Shown piece by piece: positions 1 through 9,146 of a stretch of DNA of 41,927 nt. Source of the stretch: an uncultured Actinomycetes bacterium (GTDB lineage Bacteria > Actinomycetota > Actinomycetes > Nanopelagicales > Nanopelagicaceae); contig CAIQHM010000017.1 of the NCBI GenBank assembly GCA_903871555.1, positions 1 to 41,927 on the forward strand, in the 5' to 3' direction. The notes beneath the pieces were generated by a model. That model saw nothing but the letters and a program-made list of their open reading frames with translations, was not told the origin of the DNA and did not search any database. Both the position numbers and the translations under genes were made by a program. Within the stretch, counting starts at the first letter, position 1, and every line of letters starts with the position of its first letter.

Positions 1-636
1 GCCAAGTGGAATATGAACTAAGCGACGAGCGGCACGTTCCTTATCTTTAGCAAAAAGTTCTTGAAGAAGCGGAGTATTAACAGGGCCAGGGGAGAGTGCG
101 TTAACACGCACACCTTGCCGGGCAAATTGCACACCAAGTTCGCGAGTCATCGCTAGTACGCCGCCTTTAGATGCTGTGTATGAAATTTGTGATGTTGCAG
201 AAGCCATTGTTGCAACGAAAGAAGCAGTATTAATGATTGAACCTTTGCCGGCCTTCAACATGTAAGGCAGAACAGCTTTGCAGCATAGATACACCGATGT
301 CAGGTTAACTTCTTGGACTAAGCGCCAAGCGTCGATTCCAGTAGTCAGAATTGAATCATCTTCCGGTGGTGAAATTCCTGCATTGTTAAATGCAATATCG
401 ATTCGGCCATATTCATCGAAGGCGACTTTGTACATTCTTGCGACATCTTCTTCTGATGTGACATTTGCCTTTACGAAGATTCCGCCAAGTTCCTTGGCAA
501 CTTTGTTGCCGATCTCTTCATTTAAATCAACTATGACAACCTTTGCGCCCTCTTCGGCAAAACGTTGTGCTGTTGCATATCCAATTCCGCTGGCGCCACC
601 AGTGATTACTGCAACGCGATCTTGTAACCGTTTCAT
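1..636 (-). CDS. SDR-family NAD(P)-dependent oxidoreductase (3' end truncated by window edge)
   Basis: Minus-strand reading from ATG at 636: MKRLQDRVAVITGGASGIGYATAQRFAEEGAKVVIVD... with Rossmann GGASGIG, NNAG, and YTASKGG catalytic motifs; open to window start. Confidence 0.9.
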   Translation of the reverse strand, partial: MKRLQDRVAVITGGASGIGYATAQRFAEEGAKVVIVDLNEEIGNKVAKELGGIFVKANVTSEEDVARMYKVAFDEYGRIDIAFNNAGISPPEDDSILTTGIDAWRLVQEVNLTSVYLCCKAVLPYMLKAGKGSIINTASFVATMASATSQISYTASKGGVLAMTRELGVQFARQGVRVNALSPGPVNTPLLQELFAKDKERAARRLVHIPLG

Positions 637-649
637 TTTATTCTCCTAG

Positions 650-2014
650 TTATTCTTGCGTATCAAAGAAAACATTTTTAACTTCAGTAAATGCATCAAG
701 TGCGTCAGGTCCAAGTTCCCGGCCGAGTCCGGATTGTTTGTAGCCTCCAAATGGGGTCCAATATCTAACTGATGAGTTTGAGTTTACCGAAAGGTTTCCG
801 GCTTCCACCGCTCTTGAAACGCGAATAGCGCGTCCAATATCGCGAGACCAGATTGAACCAGATAGGCCATATTCTGAATCGTTCGCAATCCGAATTGCAT
901 CTACCTCATCCTCAAAGGGCAGAACACTTACAACTGGACCAAAAATTTCTTCGCGATATGCACGATCATTTGTATCTTTTGGAAGCAGAACGGTTGGTGC
1001 GAACCAATAACCGGCACCTTCAGGTTTTGTGCCCTGAAACGCAATTGGGGTTCCACTTGGAACATATTCCTTAACTCGTTCTAGCTGAGCCGCAGAAACC
1101 AGGGGACCCATTTCTGCGCTTTCGAGCGCTGGATCTTCAACGCGGAATTTCTTTACTGCTGTTTCAAATTCGGCCATGAATTTATCGAAGACTGAACGCT
1201 GTACAAGAAGGCGAGATCTAGCGCAACAATCTTGACCAGCATTATCAAAGACAGCTCCTGGTGCATTTGCAGCTGCCTTTTGAATATCGCTATCCGCAAA
1301 AATGATGTTTGCACTCTTACCGCCAAGTTCCAAAGTTAATCGCTTAACCTGATCGGCACATCCACGCATAATTCCTTTGCCAACTGTTGTTGAACCAGTG
1401 AATACTATTTTGCGCACTAGGGGATTAGTTACAAATCGTTCCCCAACAATGCTGCCCTTTCCAGGAATTACATTGAATACACCATCCGGAATTCCAGCTT
1501 CGATTGCAAGTTCACCAAGGCGAATAGCAGTCATTGGAGTTATCTCTGCAGGTTTCAAAACGACGGTATTTCCCGCAGCAAGTGCCGGGCCAAAACCCCA
1601 GCCAGCAATTGGCATTGGGAAATTCCACGGAACAATTATTCCGATTACGCCAAGAGGTTCCTTGAAAGTTATATCAATTCCATTGGGTACTGGAATTTGT
1701 TTTCCAAAGAGTCGTTCTGGGGCAGCGCTGTAATAATTCAATACATCGCGGACGTTGCCGGCTTCCCAACGCGCATTGCCAATGGTGTGACCACTATTTA
1801 AAACTTCTAGTTGGGCAAGTTCTTCCAGATGTGAATCAACTACTGAGGCAAACTTGCGCAATAACTTTGCACGATCGCCTGGGTTCACTTTGCGCCAGGT
1901 TTGAAAAGCCTTTTCCGCCTTTGCAATTACAAGATCGGTTGCAGCAAGATCTGCGAGTTCAATCTCTTTAACTGGTTTTGCGGTTGTCGGATTTATTACA
2001 GTGAATGTGCTCAT
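650..2014 (-). CDS. NAD(P)-dependent aldehyde dehydrogenase
   Basis: 454 aa; VPWNFPMPIAGWGFGPALAAGN, FTGSTTVGK, LELGGKSANIIFADSD, GQDCCARSR, EEIFGPVVSV motifs. Confidence 0.95.
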   Translation of the reverse strand: MSTFTVINPTTAKPVKEIELADLAATDLVIAKAEKAFQTWRKVNPGDRAKLLRKFASVVDSHLEELAQLEVLNSGHTIGNARWEAGNVRDVLNYYSAAPERLFGKQIPVPNGIDITFKEPLGVIGIIVPWNFPMPIAGWGFGPALAAGNTVVLKPAEITPMTAIRLGELAIEAGIPDGVFNVIPGKGSIVGERFVTNPLVRKIVFTGSTTVGKGIMRGCADQVKRLTLELGGKSANIIFADSDIQKAAANAPGAVFDNAGQDCCARSRLLVQRSVFDKFMAEFETAVKKFRVEDPALESAEMGPLVSAAQLERVKEYVPSGTPIAFQGTKPEGAGYWFAPTVLLPKDTNDRAYREEIFGPVVSVLPFEDEVDAIRIANDSEYGLSGSIWSRDIGRAIRVSRAVEAGNLSVNSNSSVRYWTPFGGYKQSGLGRELGPDALDAFTEVKNVFFDTQE

Positions 2015-2018
2015 TAAT

Positions 2019-3368
2019 TTACATCCGCTCGAAACTGCGGAAACGCTCCCAATCTGTTACGGCTCGTGAATAGGCATCTAATTCGGTATCGGCCATGTGC
2101 GTGTAATGCTTCTGTACATCAGCGCCGAAAGTATCTCTGATCCAAGTGCTATTTGCCCACAAATCGCGCGCTTCCTTAAGCGAAGTTGGAACACGATTTG
2201 TCTCTAGTGCATATGCATTTCCAGTGAAAATAGGCTCGAGTTCTAAGTTATTTTCAATTCCATCGAGTCCTGCAGCGACCATTCCAGCGACCGCTAGATA
2301 TGGATTCACATCTCCGCCTGGAACTCGGTTTTCAACCCGAAGTGATAAACCTTCTCCGACCAAGCGAAGTGCGCAGGTGCGATTATCGCGCCCCCATTTA
2401 ATTGCTGTTGGAGCAAATGTTCCTGGTTGGTAGCGCTTGTATGAATTGATATTTGGCGCAAATAAAAGCGCAAGCTCGTTCATATGTTTCTGCAGACCGG
2501 CCAAGTAAGAGCGTCCTTGCTTTGACATTCCATCGCCAGCATCGCCGGCAAGAACTGCGCCACCTTTCTTATCACGGAACGATAAGTGGATATGGCAAGA
2601 GCTGCCCTCTTTCTCATTGAACTTAGCCATAAAGGTAAGAGAACATCCCTGCTTTGCGGCAATCTCTTTTGCGCCCATCTTGTAGATGACATGGTTATCG
2701 CAAGTTGAAAGTGCATCTTCATAACGAAATGCGATTTCGTGTTGGCCGAAGTTACATTCACCTTTTGCGGATTCAACAATTAGCCCGGCTTCATCCATAT
2801 TGTTTCTAATTTCACGGAGCAACTTTTCAACTCTGCCAGTTCCGAGAAGCGAATAGTCCACGTTGTATTGATTTGCAGGTGTGAGATCGCGATAAGCCTT
2901 ATCCCATGCCTCTTCAAAAGTTTCTTTGAAAACAATAAACTCAAGTTCGGTGCCGCACATTGCGACCATTCCAGCTTTATCAAGGCGTTCGAGCTGGGTC
3001 TTTAAAATTGTTCGTGGTGAAACTGAGATCCCATGTTTGTGGTGATCGGTGAAATCTGCGATCAACATAACTGTGCCTTCATGCCATGGCATTGGACGCA
3101 AAGTGTTCAAATCTGGCAGCATCGCCATGTCGGCGTAACCGGTATCCCAAGAAGAAATGTCATAACCCTGCACTGTGTTCATGTCGATATCTGATGCCAA
3201 TAAGTAGTTACAACCCTCGGTGCCATTTGCCAGAGTGTCATTTAGAAAAAACTTGGCATGAATTCGCTTGCCTTGTAGGCGGCCCTGCATATCTGTGGCG
3301 CCAACGACAACGGTGTCGATCTTGCCGCTCTCGACATCCTTGCGAAGTTGTTCGACGGTTAATTTCAC
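2019..3368 (-). CDS. Glutamine synthetase-like gamma-glutamyl-amine/amide ligase (GlnA3/GlnA4/PuuA type)
   Basis: 449 aa; GS catalytic fold motifs (GTELEFIVF, SSCHIHLSF, NRTCALRLVGEGLSLRVENRVPGGDVNPYLAVAGMVAAGLDGI); clearly divergent from the housekeeping glnA at 10461..11891. Confidence 0.85.
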   Translation of the reverse strand: MKLTVEQLRKDVESGKIDTVVVGATDMQGRLQGKRIHAKFFLNDTLANGTEGCNYLLASDIDMNTVQGYDISSWDTGYADMAMLPDLNTLRPMPWHEGTVMLIADFTDHHKHGISVSPRTILKTQLERLDKAGMVAMCGTELEFIVFKETFEEAWDKAYRDLTPANQYNVDYSLLGTGRVEKLLREIRNNMDEAGLIVESAKGECNFGQHEIAFRYEDALSTCDNHVIYKMGAKEIAAKQGCSLTFMAKFNEKEGSSCHIHLSFRDKKGGAVLAGDAGDGMSKQGRSYLAGLQKHMNELALLFAPNINSYKRYQPGTFAPTAIKWGRDNRTCALRLVGEGLSLRVENRVPGGDVNPYLAVAGMVAAGLDGIENNLELEPIFTGNAYALETNRVPTSLKEARDLWANSTWIRDTFGADVQKHYTHMADTELDAYSRAVTDWERFRSFERM

Positions 3369-3542
3369 GTGAGCGCTCCCTTTTTGGCCAAATTATTGGA
3401 TTACCTGTGGGGAGGTTACTAGGGCTTGTAATTACGCACAACGGGCGTGAAATTCACCAAATTTCCCTGTTAAAACCCCACGAATAGCCTTCCAATTTGA
3501 TGAGACGCAAGGCACACTCTCTCTAACTTCTAGAAGGGTGGA

Positions 3543-5096
3543 ATGGATTCAATGTCGAATACACATGCAGATGACGAGCGTCGCTTAGCCGACCTCGGAT
3601 ACAAACAAGAGCTAACTCGTTCTTGGTCTAGTTTCTCGAACTTCGCAATCTCCTTCTCAATCATTTCAATCTTGGCAGGTTGCTTTACAACCTTTGCGCA
3701 AGCTTGGAATAACGGCGGCCCTGTTGCGATCTCTCTTGGTTGGCCGCTAATTTCGGCCTTAATTTTAATTATTGGACTCTGCATGTCAGAGCTCGCATCA
3801 GCATTTCCAACATCTGGTGGAATTTATTGGTGGGCTTCCAAGCTTGGTGGACCTAAAGCTGGCTTCTATACCGGGTGGCTAAACCTAATTGGACTTGTAT
3901 CTGTGACTGCTTCAGTTGGATACGGCCTAACTTCTTTTCTAAATATTGTTCTAGGTGGATTCTTTGATGGTTATGCAGCTTCATTTATGGGCGGCGACTG
4001 GATCAAACAACAATTCGCACTTTTCGTAATTGTTATTGCAATTGTGACTCTTATTAATATTTTTAGCAGCCATCTCTTGGCCGTCATAAATAACATCTCA
4101 GTTTGGTGGCACGTATTTGGCGCAGCTCTAATTGTTATTATCTTAGTTGTGGCTCCAGATGCTCACCAATCAGCAAGCTGGGTCTTCACAGAAAGAATTA
4201 ACAACTCTGGCTTCTCTGGTGGAAGTTACTGGCTATATGTATTGCCACTTGGCTTCTTGCTAACGCAGTACACAATTACCGGTTTCGATGCTTCTGCACA
4301 CCTATCTGAAGAGACTCAAGGTGCACATATCGCTTCTGCAAAGGGTATTTGGAAGTCAATCTTCTACTCTGCAATCGGTGGATATATCTTGTTGCTAGCT
4401 TTCCTATTCGCTGCAACAAATTCTGACATGATCAACTCAACTGATCCAGAAGTTAACCCATTCGGAATCGGTTCAGTTATCGCTCTTCTATATAGCGCTC
4501 TCGGTGGCGGCGCGCTGTTCAAGTTGGTAATGGTTATAACAACTGCCGGACAGATCTTCTGCGTAACTGCTTGTTTGACTTCATGCTCACGCATGCTCTT
4601 CGCCTTCTCAAGAGACGGTGCAGTGCCAGGACATAACACTTGGAAGAAAGTAAACAAAGCTGGTGTACCAGTTAACGCAGTTCTAATTTCAGCTACAGGT
4701 GGTGTAGTTCTAACACTTCCAGCTCTATATAAGAGTTCAGCCGGGGTTCCAACAGCTTTCTACGCTGTTGTTTCAGTCTGCGTAATAAGCCTTTATCTGT
4801 CATTCATGATTCCTATTTACCTCCGTCTAAAAGCTGGAGATAAATTCAAGGTCGGTGCTTGGAATAATGGTTCAAAGTACAAGTGGATGAACACAGTTGC
4901 AGTTGCTGAAATTGCGATTATTTCAATCTACTTCATCTTGCCATTCTCACCACTAGGCGTTCCAGGCGCTAAAGACTTCAACTGGACCGCTGTGAACTAC
5001 GCCCCAATCGTTACTGGCGGCGCCTTGATCCTGCTCTGGATCTGGTGGCACCTTTCAGTAAAGAAGTGGTTCAAGGGACCAATTAGCAACCTGTAA
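3543..5096 (+). CDS. APC-family amino acid/amine permease
   Basis: 517 aa, multiple TM segments; FAISFSIISILAGCFTTFAQAWNNGGP and GFDASAHLSEETQGAH, typical of APC/GABA permease family; start could be ATG 3543 or 3555; SD-like aagggtgg upstream. Confidence 0.9.
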   Translation: MDSMSNTHADDERRLADLGYKQELTRSWSSFSNFAISFSIISILAGCFTTFAQAWNNGGPVAISLGWPLISALILIIGLCMSELASAFPTSGGIYWWASKLGGPKAGFYTGWLNLIGLVSVTASVGYGLTSFLNIVLGGFFDGYAASFMGGDWIKQQFALFVIVIAIVTLINIFSSHLLAVINNISVWWHVFGAALIVIILVVAPDAHQSASWVFTERINNSGFSGGSYWLYVLPLGFLLTQYTITGFDASAHLSEETQGAHIASAKGIWKSIFYSAIGGYILLLAFLFAATNSDMINSTDPEVNPFGIGSVIALLYSALGGGALFKLVMVITTAGQIFCVTACLTSCSRMLFAFSRDGAVPGHNTWKKVNKAGVPVNAVLISATGGVVLTLPALYKSSAGVPTAFYAVVSVCVISLYLSFMIPIYLRLKAGDKFKVGAWNNGSKYKWMNTVAVAEIAIISIYFILPFSPLGVPGAKDFNWTAVNYAPIVTGGALILLWIWWHLSVKKWFKGPISNL

Positions 5097-5111
5097 TAAG
5101 TAATTAAAAAA

Positions 5112-5144
5112 GGGGGCTCTCGCAACGAGGGCCCCCTTTTTATT
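5112..5144 (+). terminator. Rho-independent terminator after APC permease
   Basis: GGGGGCTCTCG-CAA-CGAGGGCCCCC stem-loop (one G-U) followed by TTTTTATTT. Confidence 0.85.
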
Positions 5145-5149
5145 TAAAC

Positions 5150-5878
5150 TTACTTAAGAATTAGATTGCCCCAGCTTTGGACAATTGGTTTCCAGATTCG
5201 TTCAAGCTCGGATTCGGCGGCAGCTACTTCGGCCTTAACACTTGCCTTGCCGGACTCTAGAAATGCATTGTCTGCATCATCTTCCCAGAGCTGAATGATT
5301 CCAGAATCAACTTCTGGGTGGAACTGCACTGCATAAGTTGCCTTACCAATTCGATATATCTGGTTTTCGCAGAGATCACTAGAAGCCAAGGCCACGGCCG
5401 CAGATGGAAGTTTTGATACAACGTCCTCATGCCACTGCGCAGTTACTGCGCCACTTTCAAAATTAAAGATTGAATCTATAACCGAATTTCGATCTATTTT
5501 ATAAATACCAATTTCGCCAACTTTGGATCGTGTTACTTCGCCATCTAAGGCGGTTGCAAGTAATTGCGCCCCTAGACAGATTGCAAATACCGGTATCTCT
5601 CTTGCAATTGCATCTGCCAATAATCTCTTTTCATTCGCCAACCAAGGCGCACTTGCCTCATCATTCGCGCCTATTGATCCGCCAAGTGGAATTAACGCCG
5701 AAATATCTGCGGGAACTTCTGTTGGAACTACATCACCGGCATAAGCGCGCAAGATTTTTATTTCAAATCCAATTTCCATAAGCCAACGGCCAACTAAATG
5801 TGGGGGATCGGTAGGGTCATTTTGGATTGCAAGAATTATTTTCGCGCTTTTTTCTGGCATGCGTAAATAATGGCGCAA
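5150..5878 (-). CDS. Class I glutamine amidotransferase (GMP-synthase-like GATase; start likely ATG 5860)
   Basis: 242 aa; nucleophile elbow FAICLGAQLLA, QFHPEVD His/Glu; MPEKSAK internal start at 5860. Confidence 0.85.
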   Translation of the reverse strand: MRHYLRMPEKSAKIILAIQNDPTDPPHLVGRWLMEIGFEIKILRAYAGDVVPTEVPADISALIPLGGSIGANDEASAPWLANEKRLLADAIAREIPVFAICLGAQLLATALDGEVTRSKVGEIGIYKIDRNSVIDSIFNFESGAVTAQWHEDVVSKLPSAAVALASSDLCENQIYRIGKATYAVQFHPEVDSGIIQLWEDDADNAFLESGKASVKAEVAAAESELERIWKPIVQSWGNLILK

Positions 5879-5905
5879 CTTTTGTAATCCCGCAGGATTT
5901 TTGAA

Positions 5906-5920
5906 AATTCTTCAAGAATT
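5906..5920. promoter_or_regulatory. Perfect 15-bp palindrome, candidate operator between divergent GATase and aminotransferase
   Basis: AATTCTT-C-AAGAATT in intergenic DNA upstream of GATase. Confidence 0.4.
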
Positions 5921-6012
5921 GTCCAAAATCTTGCAATTTCTACCCTTTCAACACGCATGAAGTCAGCCTATTAGTGCGTTTTCTGGCATTCCCTGCTACC
6001 TTCGCCTTTATA

Positions 6013-6032
6013 AGAAAACTACCAAGTTTTCT
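6013..6032. promoter_or_regulatory. Inverted repeat in the aminotransferase leader (candidate operator or 5'UTR hairpin)
   Basis: AGAAAACT-ACCA-AGTTTTCT, 8-bp perfect arms. Confidence 0.4.
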
Positions 6033-6192
6033 CACAAACAAAGGAGCTCGTACCCAAAAGGGATTCGCTGAAAGCTAGCGAGCCATCCAACAAAAGGTAC
6101 TTCTTTCCAAAATGACCTGAACTCTAGAACCTCAGACTTTCCGTAAGACTCCGAACGTTGTAACTCCAGTTTCATCGACAAGAATTAAAGAG

Positions 6193-7503
6193 ATGATGGC
6201 TGCTGAGTGGGCGTTATTTTCAAAATCTACCTTTGCATCTGGTGTTGAAAACACAATTGCGAAATCATCTTCGCCGCTTGGCGTAACCTCCAGCTTTCAA
6301 TACTGGGATCCATATCCAATAAGCATCGTTTCAGCTAAGGGTGCCTGGATGACGGATGTTGATGGTCGACAACTACTTGATCTTTCAATGGGCTTCGGCG
6401 CAATGCTTGCCGGTCATTTAAATGAAGAAGTTGTTGCTGAAACCAAAGCTGCACTTGAAGGTGGAACTCTCTTCGTTACTCCATCACCTATTTCACGTGA
6501 TGGTTCTGAACGCCTTTGTAAGCGCTTTGGAATCGATAAGGTGCGCTTCGCAAACTCGGGAACTGAAGCCACAATGTATGGAGTTCGCACTGCAAAGGCC
6601 TACAACGGCAAATCTGCAATCGTTAAGTTGGAAGGTGGCTACCACGGTAGCTATGACCCACTTACAGTTTCAGCAAAGCCTTCACTTGATCAAGCAGGAA
6701 ACCCAGAAGAACCAACTCCGGTAATCGGACAAGGTGTTAATGCTGGCGTTGTCTTTGTAGTTCCATTCAACAATCTTCCAGCACTTGAAAAGGTTTTTGC
6801 TCGCGATCACGAATCAATCGCATGCTTTATTTTGGAACCAGTTCTAGAAAACTTAGGAATTGTTCTTCCAGATGCTGGCTATCTTGCAGCTGTTCGCGAT
6901 CTTTGCACCAAGTACAACATCGTCTTAATTTTCGACGAAGTTAAAACTGGTCTTACTGCTGGCCCACAAGGCGCGGCACATCGCATCGGCGTTCAACCAG
7001 ATTTAATCTGTCTTGCTAAATCAATCGGCGGTGGACTTCCACTTGCTGCATTTGGTGGCAAAGCAGAAATTATGGACACAATCACAACCGGCGCAATGGC
7101 TCACTTCGGCACATTCAATGGCAACCCACTTGCGATGGCAGGACTTCGCGCAATGGATCGCTTGTGTACAGAAGAAGCACTTGCAAAGGCTGAAGCGCTA
7201 AATAAGCAGGCTTTAGATCGAATCACTGAAATCATCGAAGAGTTTCAACTACCAGCTCACACAGTTGGCTTTGGAGTTAAGGGTTGCGTAACTTGGTCGA
7301 AGGATCCAGTTCGTAACTATCGTGATTACAAGGCAACGGATTTTGCGATTGCTGAACTTTCATGGCTCTGGTCAATGAACCGCGGAATCATCACGCCTCC
7401 GGGTCTTGATGAACAATGGTTGATTTCTCTGGCACACGGTCAGAAGGAGATTGATTTATTGGTTGAAGATTTCCGCGCTTTTGCGGTCGCACTTCGCGCG
7501 TAA
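6193..7503 (+). CDS. Class III PLP-dependent aminotransferase (GABA/aspartate/GSA-aminotransferase family)
   Basis: 436 aa; DEVKTGL...CLAKSIGGGLPLAAFGG PLP-lysine motif; GTFNGNPLAMAG. True N-terminus may lie upstream (see finding at 6112). Confidence 0.9.
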   Translation: MMAAEWALFSKSTFASGVENTIAKSSSPLGVTSSFQYWDPYPISIVSAKGAWMTDVDGRQLLDLSMGFGAMLAGHLNEEVVAETKAALEGGTLFVTPSPISRDGSERLCKRFGIDKVRFANSGTEATMYGVRTAKAYNGKSAIVKLEGGYHGSYDPLTVSAKPSLDQAGNPEEPTPVIGQGVNAGVVFVVPFNNLPALEKVFARDHESIACFILEPVLENLGIVLPDAGYLAAVRDLCTKYNIVLIFDEVKTGLTAGPQGAAHRIGVQPDLICLAKSIGGGLPLAAFGGKAEIMDTITTGAMAHFGTFNGNPLAMAGLRAMDRLCTEEALAKAEALNKQALDRITEIIEEFQLPAHTVGFGVKGCVTWSKDPVRNYRDYKATDFAIAELSWLWSMNRGIITPPGLDEQWLISLAHGQKEIDLLVEDFRAFAVALRA

Positions 7504-7514
7504 TCTCTAAAGAT

Positions 7515-9113
7515 TTATTCGAGGGCAATTAGTTCTAGATACTGATTGCCCCATAAATCTTCATCGCCATCAGGAAGCAATAAAACACGCTCTGGTTTGA
7601 GGGCTTGGACAGCGCCGACATCGTGACTTACAAGAACTACGGCGCCTTGATATTCACCAAGTGCAGCGAGAATTTCTTCGCGCGATGCTGGATCTAAGTT
7701 GTTTGTTGGTTCATCAAGTAAAAGAACATTTGCAGATCCGACGACAAGAGTTGCGAGAGCTAATCTTGTTCGCTCGCCACCACTTAGAACCTTTACTGGT
7801 TTTTGAACATCATCGCCAGAAAATAAGAATGAACCAAGGGTTTGTCGGGCTTGTTGTTCGCTGATTTTTTCACCGGCAGAGAGCATGTTCTCAAGAACTG
7901 TTCGCTCGAAATCAAGTGATTCGTGTTCCTGGGTGTAGTAACCAATTTTTAATCCGTGTCCTGGGAGTATTTCACCAGTATCTGATTGATTCGTGCCGCC
8001 CAAAATACTCAACAGAGTTGTTTTTCCAGCGCCATTTAATCCAAGGATAACTACGCGAGATGATCTATCGATCGCAAGATCAACATCGGTAAAGATTTCA
8101 AGTGAACCATATGACTTACTTAAGCCAGTTGCCATTAAAGGTGTCTTGCCACAAGCAGCGGGGGTAGGGAAGCGAAGCTTTGCAACCTTGTCGGATTTGC
8201 GAACATCTTCAAGGTTAGAGATAAGTGCTTCCGCGCGGCGCAACATTCCTTGGGCTGCAGTTGCCTTAGAAGCTTTGGCCCGCATTTTCTCGCCCTGCTT
8301 CTGCAAGATTTCAGCCTTCTTCTCGGCATTTGCACGTTCCTTCTTGCGACGATGCTCATCAGCCTCGCGTTGCAATAAATATTTCTTCCAACCCATGTTG
8401 TAGACATCAATCACATTGCGATTGGCATCTATATAAAAAACTTTATTTACAACAGTTTCGATCAAGGCAACATCGTGAGAGATAACTACAAGCCCGCCAG
8501 AATATTTGGCTAGATAATCGCGCAACCAATTAATAGATTCAGCATCTAAGTGGTTTGTTGGTTCATCAAGAAGAAGGGTTTCGGCTCCACTAAAAAGTAG
8601 GCGAGCAAGTTCAACGCGGCGACGTTGGCCACCAGATAGAACTTGGATTGGCTCTTCAAATAAGCGCTCTGGTAAACCAAGATTTGTTGCAATTGATTCG
8701 GCCTCGGCTGATGCGCCATAACCACCGGCGGCATTGAATTCGCTATCGACTCGGGCATATCGCTCTAGGGCGACTTCTAACTCTTCAGGCGTTGCAGTTG
8801 CCATTGCTTCTTCAGCCTTGCGCATCCGAATAACAATTTGATCTAAGCCACGTGCAGAGAGAATTCGATTTATTACAGTTTCTTCTTGATCGCCAGTTCG
8901 TGGATCCTGAGGCAGGTATCCGATTGTTCCGGTGCGAGTTATTTGACCACCTGCGGGAAGAGTTTCACCAGCTAAACATTTTGCAAGAGTTGATTTTCCG
9001 GCGCCATTGCGGCCGACAAAACCTATTCGGTCTCCGCTGTTGATGCGGACCGCTACATCTTTAACTAAGAGTCTTGCGCCAGCTCGGAGTTCAACGCTTT
9101 GAGTGGCAATCAC
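7515..9113 (-). CDS. ABC-F family ATP-binding protein
   Basis: Two Walker A motifs (GRNGAGKST, GLNGAGKTT), two LSGG signatures, two LLLDEPTN motifs, charged linker with no TM segments. Confidence 0.95.
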   Translation of the reverse strand: MIATQSVELRAGARLLVKDVAVRINSGDRIGFVGRNGAGKSTLAKCLAGETLPAGGQITRTGTIGYLPQDPRTGDQEETVINRILSARGLDQIVIRMRKAEEAMATATPEELEVALERYARVDSEFNAAGGYGASAEAESIATNLGLPERLFEEPIQVLSGGQRRRVELARLLFSGAETLLLDEPTNHLDAESINWLRDYLAKYSGGLVVISHDVALIETVVNKVFYIDANRNVIDVYNMGWKKYLLQREADEHRRKKERANAEKKAEILQKQGEKMRAKASKATAAQGMLRRAEALISNLEDVRKSDKVAKLRFPTPAACGKTPLMATGLSKSYGSLEIFTDVDLAIDRSSRVVILGLNGAGKTTLLSILGGTNQSDTGEILPGHGLKIGYYTQEHESLDFERTVLENMLSAGEKISEQQARQTLGSFLFSGDDVQKPVKVLSGGERTRLALATLVVGSANVLLLDEPTNNLDPASREEILAALGEYQGAVVLVSHDVGAVQALKPERVLLLPDGDEDLWGNQYLELIALE

Positions 9114-9146
9114 TAAGCGATACTCCCACAGCAGCGATAGATATAA

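Noticed and set aside
1377-1733. Plus-strand ORF of 118 aa
   Set aside because: Antisense to a well-supported aldehyde dehydrogenase; no recognisable domain.
6041-6115. Leader peptide VPKRDSLKASEPSNKRYFFPK after AAAGGAG
   Set aside because: Has an SD-like sequence but no ATG/GTG/TTG/CTG start at proper spacing in that frame.
7993-8403. Plus-strand ORF of 136 aa
   Set aside because: Antisense to ABC-F; composition follows the coding strand codon pattern rather than a real protein.
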